NCBI RefSeq assembly: GCF_008642275.1
Contig: NZ_CP029189.1
Span: 6,864,001-6,928,000, forward strand
Length of the DNA stretch: 64,000 nt
Origin: Streptomyces venezuelae
GTDB lineage: Bacteria; Actinomycetota; Actinomycetes; Streptomycetales; Streptomycetaceae
Reading direction: 5' to 3'
The notes beneath the pieces were generated by a model, which was not told the DNA's origin, ran no database searches, and saw nothing but the letters and a program-made list of their open reading frames with translations. Below are positions 1 to 8,386 of the stretch, one piece after another. How positions within the stretch are numbered: position 1 is the first letter of the stretch; every line of letters begins with the position of its first letter. The position numbers were made by a program, and so were the translations under genes.

Positions 1-4
1 TCTG

Positions 5-215
5 TCAGCCCATCATGGCGCCGCCGAAGGCGGGCGCGGCCAGGTGCGTGAAGCTGCGGCTGTGGACGGCGGTGGCGAAGTCGTCCTCGTACAGTCGCAT
101 GGCGATCCGAAGGCCAGGTCTGACCGCGCGCGGCGGCCTCCAGGTTGGTGGTGTCGGCGCTCGTGAGGGCCAGGAGCGCGCGGCGCAGCGGTCGACCGAT
201 GAGCGGGCCCCCCGC
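5..215 (-). pseudogene. TrkA-N (K+ channel/transporter NAD-binding) remnant
   Basis: Read on the minus strand, two frames carry pieces of a TrkA/RCK NAD-binding domain. One has LALTSADTTNLEAA, the segment that follows the Rossmann acidic residue. A shifted frame has MRLYEDDFATAVHSRSF followed by THLAAPAFGGAMMG and a stop. In intact proteins these are one continuous stretch, so a frameshift lies near position 125. No intact start or membrane part is visible. It is probably the tail of a decayed potassium channel or KefB/TrkA-like gene. The family match is from memory. Confidence 0.5.
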
Positions 216-345
216 CCCTCGACGCCTCCACCACGTGCGTCAAAGAGGCGTAAAGATTGCCGACAGCAGGCAATGTGCGACCCCGTGACCTCCTGCCAAT
301 CTGGTGTTGTCCAGCGGGAAGCAGCAGTCAGACGGGGAGGTGCGC

Positions 346-855
346 ATGGTCTTGTTTCTGGGTCTCGGCATCGGGGGGCTCGTGCTGCTCGCTGCCTCGC
401 TGGTGTTCGACGGGGTCCTCGAAGGGGTCTTCGATGGCGTCCTGGACGGACTGTTCGACGGGTGGCTGTCGCTGCCGGTGATTGCGGGCTTCGTCTCGAT
501 GCTCGGTTTCACGGGGGCGATCGTGCTCGGGTCCACGGGGCTTGGGCAGGGAGCGGCAGCCGCCGCGGGGGCCGCGGCCGGGGCAGGCGCTGGCTGGGCG
601 ACGTACCGCTTCAGCCGGGCCCTGCAACGGGACGGCGACGGCAGCGCCCCGCACCAGGCGGACCTCGTCGGTTCGGCGGGCCGGGTGGTCACCGCCATCC
701 CGGCCGACGGCTACGGCGAGGTACTGCTGTCGCTCGGCGGCCAGCCGCTGAAGTACGCCGCTACCGCTGACGCCCCGATAGAGCGGGGGGCCGAGATCTG
801 GGTGACGGCCACGCCGTCCACGACCTCGGTCAGCGTCTGCCCCGTCAAGCGCTGA
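346..855 (+). CDS. NfeD/YuaF-like membrane partner of flotillin
   Basis: 169 aa. The ATG at 346 is preceded by GGGGAGG at 334-340, so upstream in-frame codons were rejected. Residues 1-25 form a hydrophobic helix. A short repeat follows (GVLEGVFDGVLDGLFDG), then a second hydrophobic stretch, an Ala/Gly-rich helix and a C-terminal beta-rich domain from about residue 105 with the VGSAGRVVTAIPADGYGEV pattern of NfeD/OB-fold domains. NfeD-like proteins are usually encoded beside SPFH proteins and work with them in membrane microdomains; here a flotillin follows 87 bp downstream. Co-transcription is likely. The exact subfamily (YuaF versus NfeD1b) is not certain. Confidence 0.75.
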   Translation: MVLFLGLGIGGLVLLAASLVFDGVLEGVFDGVLDGLFDGWLSLPVIAGFVSMLGFTGAIVLGSTGLGQGAAAAAGAAAGAGAGWATYRFSRALQRDGDGSAPHQADLVGSAGRVVTAIPADGYGEVLLSLGGQPLKYAATADAPIERGAEIWVTATPSTTSVSVCPVKR

Positions 856-942
856 GCAGCGCCACCAAAGCCTTTCACCTTCCGATGCTCTTTCCATCAG
901 CCCTTGAGTCTGCCCCCTTCCGGGAGGCAGGGGGGAACCGCC

Positions 943-2466
943 ATGAGTCCTGTTGTCACCGCGGTCGTGGGAGTCGTCGTACTCCTCGTCCTGCTCGCCC
1001 TCGTCGTCGTCACCCGCTACAAGGTCGCTGGCCCCAGCGAGGCGTTCATCATTACCGGGCGCCGCGGCAAGAGCTCCACCGATCCGGAGACCGGGCGGAT
1101 ATCGACCGACAACACCGGCCAGAAGGTCGTGGTCGGTGGCGGCGTGTTCGTCGTCCCGTTCGTCCAGCAGCGCTACACGCTGGACCTGTCCAGCCGGCAC
1201 ATCCCGATCGCCGTCCGGGGCGCGGTCACGCTGCGCGGTATCAAGGCGAACCTCGAAGGCGTGGCGATCGTCAAGGTCGGCGGCAACGAGGACGCCATCC
1301 GCGCCGCCGCCCAGCGTTTCCTCCAGCAGCAGGACGGCATCGTCGGCTTCACCCAGGAAGTTCTGTCCGGCGCGCTGCGGGCCATCGTCGGCCGGATGTC
1401 GGTCGAGGACATCATTCGCGACCGCGCCGCGTTCGCCGGGCAGGTCGCGGAGGAGGCCGAGGCCAGCCTTTCCGGGCAGGGCCTGGTCCTGGACGCCTTC
1501 CAGATCCAGGACATCACCACCGAGGGTTCCTATCTGGAGGACCTCGGCCGCCCCGAGGCCGCCCGCGCCAAGCAGGAGGCCGACATCGCCGAGGCCAACG
1601 CCCGCCAGGCCGCTGAACAGGCCCGGCTGAAGGCCGAGGAGGAGATCGCGGTCGCGCAGCGCACCCTGTACCTGCGGCAGGCCGAGATCAAGGCCGAGAC
1701 CGACGCGGCGACCGCCCAGGCGAACGCCGCCGGCCCGCTGGCCGATGCCGACCGGCAGCAGCAGATCCTGGCCGAGCAGGAGAAGGTCGCCGAACGCCAG
1801 GCGGCGCTGACAGACCGCCAGCTCGATACTCAGGTCCGCAAGCCCGCCGACGCCCGCCGCTACCAGGCCGAGCAGGAGGCCGAAGCCTTGCGGGTTGCCC
1901 GAGTGAAGCAGGCCGAGGCCGAGCGCCTCGCCGCCATCGCCGCCGCCCAGGCGGAGGCCGAGCGGGCCCGTCTGACGGGTGAGGGCGAGAAGCAGCGCCG
2001 CTCAGCCCTTGCCGAGGCCGAGGCCATCGAGGGCGCCAAGCGCGGTGAGGCCGAACGCGCCCGCCGTGCGGCCATCGCCGACGCGGTACGCCTGGAGGGC
2101 GACGCGGAGGCGGCGGCGATCGCGGCCAAGGGCGCGGCCGAGGCCGAGGCGATGCAGAAGAAGGCCGACGCCTTCGAGAGCTACGGCGACGCCGCAATGA
2201 TCCAGATGATGGTCGAGGCACTGCCCCAGGTCGTGGCCAAGGCGGCCGAACCGCTGTCCGCCATCGACAAGATGACCGTCATCTCCACCGACGGCGCGAG
2301 CAAGCTCTCCCGCACCGTCACCGACAACGTCGCCCAGGGCATGGAACTTCTCTCCTCCACCACCGGAGTCGACCTCGCCCAACTCCTGGGCGGTCTGACC
2401 GCTGCCAAGGCGCCCGCCATGCCCGAGTCGAACTCCGCCAACGGCAAGATCGAAATTGTCGGATAG
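943..2466 (+). CDS. Flotillin-like SPFH protein (first SPFH system)
   Basis: 507 aa. The ATG at 943 follows GGGGGGAA. An N-terminal membrane helix (residues 5-23) is followed by an SPFH/band-7 domain (about 30-200, including the GPSEAFIITG and VVGGGVFVVPFVQ segments). A long Glu/Ala-rich coiled coil follows (about 205-420, many AEAE/EAERAR repeats), then a C-terminal oligomerisation region. Flotillins scaffold ordered membrane microdomains on the cytoplasmic face. It forms an apparent operon with the NfeD-like gene upstream. It is one of three SPFH proteins in the window and clearly distinct from the 685-aa flotillin at 20868-22925. Confidence 0.88.
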   Translation: MSPVVTAVVGVVVLLVLLALVVVTRYKVAGPSEAFIITGRRGKSSTDPETGRISTDNTGQKVVVGGGVFVVPFVQQRYTLDLSSRHIPIAVRGAVTLRGIKANLEGVAIVKVGGNEDAIRAAAQRFLQQQDGIVGFTQEVLSGALRAIVGRMSVEDIIRDRAAFAGQVAEEAEASLSGQGLVLDAFQIQDITTEGSYLEDLGRPEAARAKQEADIAEANARQAAEQARLKAEEEIAVAQRTLYLRQAEIKAETDAATAQANAAGPLADADRQQQILAEQEKVAERQAALTDRQLDTQVRKPADARRYQAEQEAEALRVARVKQAEAERLAAIAAAQAEAERARLTGEGEKQRRSALAEAEAIEGAKRGEAERARRAAIADAVRLEGDAEAAAIAAKGAAEAEAMQKKADAFESYGDAAMIQMMVEALPQVVAKAAEPLSAIDKMTVISTDGASKLSRTVTDNVAQGMELLSSTTGVDLAQLLGGLTAAKAPAMPESNSANGKIEIVG

Positions 2467-2546
2467 CTCGCACAACGTTGGGGCCTGCCGGGGAGCAGAC
2501 CCCAAAGACGCGAGGAGAGCCAGACGCGAAGCGAGGGGGATGCCAG

Positions 2547-2786
2547 GTGAACTACGATCGTGAGCCGGTTTTCAAACGAAGCAAGTGGGGCACTCAGAGG
2601 TACTACTACAACCCGCGCAACCCCATCGGCCTCACCCTGATCATCATCTCCCTCCTCTTCGCCGGGACGATGATGCTCCTCATGGCGAACCGGGCAGGCC
2701 CCTTCGCACCGGACCCGGCGCCGACATGGAGTCCGCCACGGCACGAATACTCGTGGCCACCACCGGCGAGCACCCCCACACCCTAG
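2547..2786 (+). CDS. Small single-pass membrane protein
   Basis: 79 aa from a GTG at 2547 with GAGGGGGA just upstream; the longer in-frame reading was rejected because the ribosome site fits the GTG. A polar, tyrosine-rich N-terminus (KRSKWGTQRYYYNPRNP) precedes one transmembrane helix (about residues 28-47, LTLIIISLLFAGTMMLLMA) and a short proline-rich tail. It lies 80 bp after the flotillin gene on the same strand and may be part of the same transcript. I do not recognise a family. Confidence 0.55.
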   Translation: MNYDREPVFKRSKWGTQRYYYNPRNPIGLTLIIISLLFAGTMMLLMANRAGPFAPDPAPTWSPPRHEYSWPPPASTPTP

Positions 2787-3078
2787 CCGGCCCCGTAGCC
2801 CACCAGCAGGCCCTAGCCTTGAGCGGCCAATCCTCCGGGCGTGACTGCGGGAGCCGTCGGGCGTACCTACACGATGGAGCATGTTCCACCAGCGAACCAT
2901 GTCCCCCGTATCGCTCTGGCCCGTGAGGCGGCAGTCCGCTGCTTGCCGCCCGATTGAGGCGATGCGCTCTACATCGCAAAGACGCACACCCGGCCATGAC
3001 TTCTGGGGACGTCAGTCCAGGGCGCGCATCAGGCTGTGATGGACTGATGATCATTATTTGAAAGTGGAAGGAGCAAGA

Positions 3079-3486
3079 ATGACAGCCCATGAGACGACTT
3101 TGGAAGGGTCGGTTCTATCAGGAACCGCACCAGAGGGGGCTGAGAAGAGGGCCCGGGACGCGCGCCGCATTGAGGGCTGGTCGATCGTCTGGATGCTCCT
3201 TGCCATGCTGATCTGGGGATGCTTCATCTTCCTCATGGTCGCCGACTACGGCCCCGAGGTGTCCTCGTACAAGGGGACCCACGCTGTGTGCCAGGGGCCG
3301 CTCGGCGACCCGTCGCCTCAGGACAGAGTCTGCCGTAGCGACGAATTGCGGCAGTGGCCCGCACTGATGGGCATCCTCGCACTGGCGTCCCTGGCGACTG
3401 TCACTGCGGCGGCAACCATGGTGTACGCCAAGGTCCTCTCCCGCCTGGCTCACAACGACGGGGCCGGCGTGCGGCCACAGGGCTGA
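3079..3486 (+). CDS. Small two-helix membrane protein
   Basis: 135 aa from ATG 3079, with GGAAGGAG at 3066-3073. The charged N-terminal 35 residues precede helix 1 (about residues 38-57, IVWMLLAMLIWGCFIFLMV). An extracytoplasmic loop of about 45 residues with two cysteines (AVCQGP and RVCRSD), possibly a disulphide, follows, then helix 2 (about 100-120). I do not recognise the family. About 290 bp without any supportable gene separate it from the previous small gene. Confidence 0.6.
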   Translation: MTAHETTLEGSVLSGTAPEGAEKRARDARRIEGWSIVWMLLAMLIWGCFIFLMVADYGPEVSSYKGTHAVCQGPLGDPSPQDRVCRSDELRQWPALMGILALASLATVTAAATMVYAKVLSRLAHNDGAGVRPQG

Positions 3487-3489
3487 GGT

Positions 3490-3675
3490 TTATCCTGGTG
3501 TCCACCCGGCTGGGCGGGGCCCGATGACAATCTCGTGGGTCCGATTGCGGCGCCAGGAGGTGTGCCGCTCGCTGCGGGCTCTCTCCGAGCCGTACTGCCG
3601 TGTCACAGGTCCGTTGCTATCCCAGGTGAGCTCGAAGACGCCGGGTACGCGCCGCACGCCTTGATTGTGCGGCCG
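3490..3675 (-). pseudogene. Toxin-like gene, C-terminal half
   Basis: The minus strand from 3660 encodes GVRRVPGVFELTWDSNGPV, continues through TRQYGSERARSERHTSWRRN and RTHEIV, and stops at 3490. From memory this matches the C-terminal half of a small RelE/ParE-like family found in actinomycetes (GVFEMTW ... ATFQYG ... HVIWRRIGTHEIF). Beyond 3660 the frame is lost by small indels and the sequence runs into transposase-derived sequence. The N-terminal half of the same family lies at 8998-9150 in the same orientation, and the two share a 33-bp perfect repeat. Family assignment is moderate; the broken state is clear. Confidence 0.5.
3628..3660. repeat. 33-bp direct repeat, left copy
   Basis: Positions 3628-3660 are identical to 8998-9030 (begins GAGCTCGAAGACGCCGGGTA, ends GCCGCACGCC). 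Similarity continues imperfectly for about 15 bp to the right, with small indels. The repeat is coding sequence of the toxin-like gene (GVRRVPGVFEL on the minus strand). The two copies bracket 5,337 bp. Confidence 0.9.
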
Positions 3676-4441
3676 GGACGGGAGCGATGCACTCCACCCC
3701 GGCCTGAAGCAGGGCGGTGATGTTGGAGTAGGACACCAGTTTGGAGTCGGCGACCATCAAAAACGTGTTGGTGCCGGCCATCGCCCGCCGGTCGTTCATC
3801 GCTCCGACAACCTGGCGGACCTCGGCCGCGGCGCCGTCGAAGAACCGGGAGTGGACGGGGATACCGCCGTCGGCGAGACACTGCGAGTCCGGCCTGGACC
3901 TATTTCAGGTCCAGGCGCCGGTCCTTGGGGTGCCCGGTGCGGGCGATGAGTGGGTACTGCTCGTCCTGGTCCCCGGCGGGGAGGGTGCCGTGCACGGACA
4001 TGCTGGTCATGTCCCAGTGCAGCCGGGAGACGTCGATCCCGAACTCGGTGATCGCCCGCTGGCCGACGGTGCCCGCGATGACCTTCAGGCTGGGGGGATC
4101 GCGTCCAGGGCGCGGGCCGGACGGTCGTCGTTGAGCACGTCCACTGTGATGCCGAAGACTCCCTCCACCGCCCAGGTCCTCGCCCAGTCCCTGACCCGCA
4201 CCAGCCGTGCGCGCGAGGTCAGCCGGTTGGCCACCAGCACCTTGATGACCTGCCCGTGGGTCAGATGGGCGCTCGCGCCGCCCGGACACACCTCGTCGAC
4301 GATCCCGGCCGCATTCAGCCGGTGCAGAAACTCGGCAGCGACAGGCAGGGCGCCCAGACGCTTCTCCACCACGGACGTCACCACAACTTCAAGGCCTTGA
4401 CGCTGAAACCGTGGCCGCGGGGACCGGGAAGTCATCGACAC
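3676..4441 (-). pseudogene. IS1634-like transposase remnant
   Basis: Three pieces of one transposase are spread over different minus-strand frames. The N-terminus is at about 4430-4090 (VVEKRLGALPVAAEFLHRL, then THGQVIKVLVANRLTSRARL). The middle is at about 4080-3900 (ITEFGIDVSRLHWDMTSMS, then GHPKDRRLDLK). A third piece lies at about 3800-3680 (FLMVADSKLVSYSNITAL, then GVECIAPVPAA). Intact IS1634/IS4-superfamily transposases (DUF4277 N-terminus) carry these in one frame and are much longer, so at least two frameshifts and a C-terminal truncation are present. No terminal inverted repeats were identified. The truncated end abuts the toxin-like fragment. Confidence 0.75.
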
Positions 4442-4460
4442 ATCCGGGCCAACGTCATAC

Positions 4461-4489
4461 GACCGGTCCGGGACGCTCCCGGACCGGTC
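4461..4489 (-). terminator. Perfect hairpin downstream of the WXG-like unit
   Basis: A 13-bp perfect stem (4461-4473 with 4477-4489, GACCGGTCCGGGA) with a 3-base CGC loop lies 63 bp past the stop of the last gene of the minus-strand unit 7856-4552. It is a likely terminator for that unit. It would also block readthrough into the transposase remnant. Confidence 0.7.
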
Positions 4490-4551
4490 ACACCATACGA
4501 ATCAACGACCCGCGAAGTACGGCACTAGAACCGTGTCGACCAAGATCACTG

Positions 4552-5139
4552 TCAGGCGGCGCAGCCGTACTTCTTGGCGAGCTTGGTGGCGGCTTCCCGT
4601 ACCACGGCCGCATTGTTGCGGATCTCGGGGGCGTCCCGGTCGACGAGGTTCTTCCTCTCCTCTTCTCCTTTTTCCGAGGGCGCCGTGAGTGTCACCGTGA
4701 TGTTCGGTGCCGTCGAGCCCATGCGGGCGGCGCAGCCGGTGGGCAGGTTGGCCTCGGCCTTGTCGGGAAGCGCCCAGCCGGTGAAGCCGGGGCCGAGGGG
4801 GACGGAGTTCTTGGGCTTGTAGTGAGGGTCGTTCCGGTTGTCTTCGATGATCAGGGTGTAGACCCCTCGGGGGTAGTCGCTGTCCGCGTTGGCGCGCAGC
4901 ACCTGGCACCCCTTGAACACCGCGTGATCGGTGCTCTTGCCCTTTCTCTCCCACTCCTCCGTGCTGACCTCGCCCCCCTTGCCGTCGTCGATCAGTTCCG
5001 CCGTCTGCCGGCTGAGCGTCCCATGACACAGCGTCTGTGGTAGTGGCGGGTTCTCGTCGTCGGGCCAGAAGCTCGCCGTCACGACGGCCACCCCGGCGGC
5101 GCCGAGCGCGATGGTCAGCGGCAGCCACTTCCTGTCCAT
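4552..5139 (-). CDS. Secreted or membrane-anchored hypothetical protein
   Basis: 195 aa. The N-terminus MDRKWLPLTIALGAAGVAVVTA is a positively charged start plus a hydrophobic stretch: a signal anchor or signal peptide without a lipobox. The remaining part is polar and has four cysteines (TLCHG, KGCQV, TGCAA, YGCAA), suggesting an extracytoplasmic disulphide fold. It starts 2 bp after the stop of the 746-aa gene, so the two are almost certainly co-transcribed. I do not recognise a named family. Its likely job is as an accessory or cell-surface partner of the upstream WXG-like proteins, by context only. Confidence 0.65.
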   Translation of the reverse strand: MDRKWLPLTIALGAAGVAVVTASFWPDDENPPLPQTLCHGTLSRQTAELIDDGKGGEVSTEEWERKGKSTDHAVFKGCQVLRANADSDYPRGVYTLIIEDNRNDPHYKPKNSVPLGPGFTGWALPDKAEANLPTGCAARMGSTAPNITVTLTAPSEKGEEERKNLVDRDAPEIRNNAAVVREAATKLAKKYGCAA

Positions 5140-5141
5140 GT

Positions 5142-7382
5142 CTACGGTTGTCCCATCTTCTTCTGGGCGTCCTCGATGCCCTGCTGGTACCAGTTCTCGG
5201 CAGTCGTCTGGAGACCGTCCTCGTACTCGCCCGGGCTCGCGTCCAGCTCCTCGTTCGTGAGGCCCTTCTCGGTCGCCATCTTCCGCATCATGGCGTTCAT
5301 CTGGTTCTCGCCGTTCTCGAAGTGGTTGACCATGTTCCTACGAGTTTCCTCGTCGACCTTGGCGTTGAGCTCGTTCATGTACCCGGCCGTGCCGGCGTCG
5401 ACCGTGCGCTGGAGCGCGTCGCCGACGATGGGGATGGCCGTCAGGGGTGTGCCGATGGCGTGGTAATTCATCCTCTGGTTCCAGGCGTTGGTGTCCTTCT
5501 CCGCCTGGCCGAGGTCGTAGATGACGTCGCCGCGCACGCCGTCGAGGTGGCCGAGAACCGACGCCGACTGCTTGACCCAGGCTCGCATCTCGGGATCCTC
5601 CTTGCGGTAGGAGTCCGGCGGGAAGCCGTTCAGTCCCTCGGCGATCACCACGCTCTGCGAGTGGTGCATGACACCGAACGCCTTGGGGTCCTCGGCGACG
5701 CCGCGCATGAGACGGGTGAGGTCGCCCCGCTCGATCGTGAGGTTGTTGAAGTCGGTCGGCCCGTCCATGTTCTTGCCGAGGATCTGGTGCACGTCCGAGG
5801 CGTAGTCCCCGATCATGTTGCCCATGCTCGTGCGCATGGCCAGGGGCACGGAGCTCTGGGTCCCGTAGGTCTGCTCGCCGGTGTACTCCTTGGCGATCCG
5901 CTCGAAGATCGCGGCCTGCGCGCCGTCGTGGTGGGCGGGGACGCCGTGCAGCGGACTGCCCGGCTCACGGCCGGTGGCCGCGGCCTCCAGGGCGGCGCCG
6001 AACTCGGTGCGGGCCGAGGTGCGCTGCGTCTCCTCGGGCATCTTGAACTCGACCTCGCCGCCCGGCCACTTGCGGTCCTCCAGGAAGTACTTGAGGTTGT
6101 CAGTGGTGTTCGGGTCGAAGTAGTGCGTGGAGGCGGACGGGTTGCGGCTCATGGCGTTCATCAGACCCTTCATCGGGTCCTCCTGCGTGCCCTGCCAGTT
6201 CTTCATGACGCCGTCGTAGGCGTCGTCGTTGTCCGTCTCCCACTCGCGGATGGTGTCGCCGACCTCGTGCAGGAACGCCTCGCTGTAGACCGGGTCGCCC
6301 TTGTCCTTGTCGTACGGGGACGCGCTCTTGTCGTTCGGGTCGTACGCCTTGTCGCCGGCGTCGGCGGCCATCAGGTCCGTGAGGTCCTTCAGTGTCGCGG
6401 CGCCGCCCCCGATGGCGCCGGGGTGGCGCGTGGGCAGGCCGTTGCCGTCGCGGGCCGTGGTGATGAGCTTGTCGGTCCAGGCCGAGGTGACACCGCCGGG
6501 GGAACCTATCGAGGAGTCGGGTCCGGTGGCGGTGGCAAGGGAGCCGGAGAGGGCCTTGTAGAGGCGGGCATCGGCGGCGGAGAGCTGGCCGTCGCGGCCG
6601 CCCGACTCCAGGCTGCCGGCGAGCAGCAGCACGGCCTCCTGCTGGTCGCGGCCCCGGTAGCTGAGGTTCGTCATCAGCTGCTCGGCGAAAGCCGGCGAGT
6701 CCTTGCCGCCCTCGGCCAGCTTGAGGAGCCGCTCGCGCTCCTTGTCGTCGAGGTGCTCCCAGCGGGCGTACAGCTTGGCTGCCTCGCGGCCGTTCTCGGC
6801 CTGCTGCTTCTCCTCCGCGCGCATCTTCTTCGCGTCGGCGACACCGCCCAGGTCGGTGCTGCCGAAGTCGTTGGGGTGGTTCTTGATCAGCGCGCGCAGA
6901 CCCCAGGCACACAGCTCATCGGCCTCGTTCGCCCGCTGCAGGATCCCTTCGATCTTGCCGCGCAGCGCCTCGAACTGCGCCTCGGTCGCGACCGGCTCGG
7001 TGCTGTCCTTCGACCGGCGGTCGGGGTGGACACGATGGCTGAGCACGCCGTTCGGGTAGATGGTGATGCCCGGCGGCGGGTTCTCGTACGTGGCCCTGAG
7101 GTCGTCATGGGCGGTCTTGAACAGAGTGTGGGCGTCCTGGACGAGGTCCCGTACGGATTCGGCCTCGGTGACGGCATCACCGAACTCCTTGGCCGTCTTC
7201 GTGACGAACACCTTCGTCACGGAGGCGTTCTCACCCCGCCAAGTGGACTTGTCGGCCTTGGACTTCATGGCCGACGCATCGGTCTTGAGCTGAGCCAGCT
7301 TGGCGATCATCTCCGTCCACTGGGTGACCGCGGTGTCCATCGGACCGAGCTTGGCGTTCAGGAGCTGCTCGAACGTGGGCAT
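5142..7382 (-). CDS. Large WXG-like (DUF6571-type?) hypothetical protein
   Basis: 746 aa. The N-terminal 110 residues (FEQLLNAKLGPMDTAVTQW ... STWRGENASVTKVF) are predicted to be a helical hairpin with a W-x-G turn (WRG), as in WXG100/ESX-type substrates. The rest is soluble and mainly helical, with no catalytic motif I recognise, and includes a glycine-rich loop around residues 290-330. I recall similar long actinomycete proteins filed under DUF6571, but this was not checked. It is second in a three-gene unit, after a short partner (7395-7856) and before a secreted protein (4552-5139). Export by a type VII-like route is an inference; no secretion ATPase is in the window. Confidence 0.6.
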   Translation of the reverse strand: MPTFEQLLNAKLGPMDTAVTQWTEMIAKLAQLKTDASAMKSKADKSTWRGENASVTKVFVTKTAKEFGDAVTEAESVRDLVQDAHTLFKTAHDDLRATYENPPPGITIYPNGVLSHRVHPDRRSKDSTEPVATEAQFEALRGKIEGILQRANEADELCAWGLRALIKNHPNDFGSTDLGGVADAKKMRAEEKQQAENGREAAKLYARWEHLDDKERERLLKLAEGGKDSPAFAEQLMTNLSYRGRDQQEAVLLLAGSLESGGRDGQLSAADARLYKALSGSLATATGPDSSIGSPGGVTSAWTDKLITTARDGNGLPTRHPGAIGGGAATLKDLTDLMAADAGDKAYDPNDKSASPYDKDKGDPVYSEAFLHEVGDTIREWETDNDDAYDGVMKNWQGTQEDPMKGLMNAMSRNPSASTHYFDPNTTDNLKYFLEDRKWPGGEVEFKMPEETQRTSARTEFGAALEAAATGREPGSPLHGVPAHHDGAQAAIFERIAKEYTGEQTYGTQSSVPLAMRTSMGNMIGDYASDVHQILGKNMDGPTDFNNLTIERGDLTRLMRGVAEDPKAFGVMHHSQSVVIAEGLNGFPPDSYRKEDPEMRAWVKQSASVLGHLDGVRGDVIYDLGQAEKDTNAWNQRMNYHAIGTPLTAIPIVGDALQRTVDAGTAGYMNELNAKVDEETRRNMVNHFENGENQMNAMMRKMATEKGLTNEELDASPGEYEDGLQTTAENWYQQGIEDAQKKMGQP

Positions 7383-7394
7383 GGCTGTGGCTCC

Positions 7395-7856
7395 TTACCG
7401 GAAGAACTTGTCGATCTGCGACGCGGACACGGAACCCTCGCGGCCCGGCGCGACGGGGCCGACGATGCGCAGCTGCGCTCCGATCCACTCGTCGTTGGCC
7501 TTGCTGGATTTCTTCGTGTAGTCGAGGTGGTTGGAGATGTGCGCGACCGCCTGGAGGAGGGTCTTCACCTGCGTCTCCCAGGTCTTGTTCACCTCCGAGA
7601 GCGCGGCACCGGTGTCGAAGCCGTCACCCTTCAGGCTGCTCCCGGCACTCTCGCTCGCCGCGCTCGCGTGCTTGCCTGCGGGCTCCAGGCCGTTGAAGAG
7701 CCCGTGAGCGGCATGGCCGATCGCGCCGAGATCGTCGTCCTCGACCACGTAGTCGGCCGAGCCCGGCTTCGGCGCCGAACCGCCCGAACTGCCGGCCTGG
7801 TTCAATCTCATCGTCACGGCCGCCTTGTCCGCGGCCCACTCTTCCTCGAACGACAC
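7395..7856 (-). CDS. Short helical WXG100-like partner protein
   Basis: 153 aa. The GTG at 7856 is chosen because GGGGG lies 7 bases upstream. The region further upstream in frame is low-complexity and lacks a good start. The protein is mostly helical and polar (MRLNQAGSSGG, then ALSEVNKTWETQVKTLLQAV, then SNHLDYTKKS), similar in size and helical character to ESX/WXG100 substrate or chaperone partners. It lies 12 bp upstream of the 746-aa WXG-like gene, so it is probably the first gene of that operon. I do not recognise a specific family. Confidence 0.55.
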   Translation of the reverse strand: MSFEEEWAADKAAVTMRLNQAGSSGGSAPKPGSADYVVEDDDLGAIGHAAHGLFNGLEPAGKHASAASESAGSSLKGDGFDTGAALSEVNKTWETQVKTLLQAVAHISNHLDYTKKSSKANDEWIGAQLRIVGPVAPGREGSVSASQIDKFFR

Positions 7857-8386
7857 CGTCAGCACCCCCGTGTTACTCGTCGTAAACCGGCCACGTGATC
7901 GATCATCTGTGTGGTCTCTTTTTGTGTGCGCACCGGCCCGCGCCGACCATCTCGCGAGCCTGTCAACGTCGTCGGCACGAACCACGCCCGGGTCCGGACC
8001 GGCCTGGGCCGGTCCGGACGCCGCACCCGGACCAGATCCGCCCAACGGATCAGCCGGCATCAGCGGTCGCACAGGCTCACATCTGTCTGCTGACCGCAGT
8101 CGGCCAGGCGCTGTACGTGCTGCCCGACCCCGGTAGCCGACTGCTCGCTGTTGCCGCCTGCGTGCTGGCGGTCGTGGCGGCGGCGTGGGCGGCTGCCCCC
8201 TACCGCTGACGGTGCAGCCCTCCTCGACACAGGGCATTCCTTGATCCTCTCCACCGCTTCGCGGGACCGCATTGCCGTCGACCGGCAGCCCTTACCCCCC
8301 ATTCGCTGCCGGTGAAGGACCTCTCTGCTGCTTATGGCAACCTGATCGCGCGTCAACCGGTTCGCCGACACGACGAGAACGGGGGA
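7857..8386. other. Intergenic region before the PucR-type pseudogene
   Basis: About 530 bp. It should contain the promoter of the minus-strand unit beginning at 7856. Around 8090-8210 the plus strand reads a hydrophobic stretch (LLAVAACVLAVVAAAWAA) that ends in a stop but has no credible start or ribosome site. I treat it as chance or decayed sequence. No other gene is supportable. Confidence 0.4.

Noticed and set aside
3676..4441. Functional insertion sequence
   Set aside because: Transposase pieces are in different frames, the catalytic C-terminus is missing and no terminal inverted repeats were found.
5037..7898. A 953-codon open frame on the plus strand
   Set aside because: It is antisense to the WXG-like operon, is made of Val/Leu/Arg-rich low-complexity sequence and has no domain or ribosome site; a GC-driven shadow.
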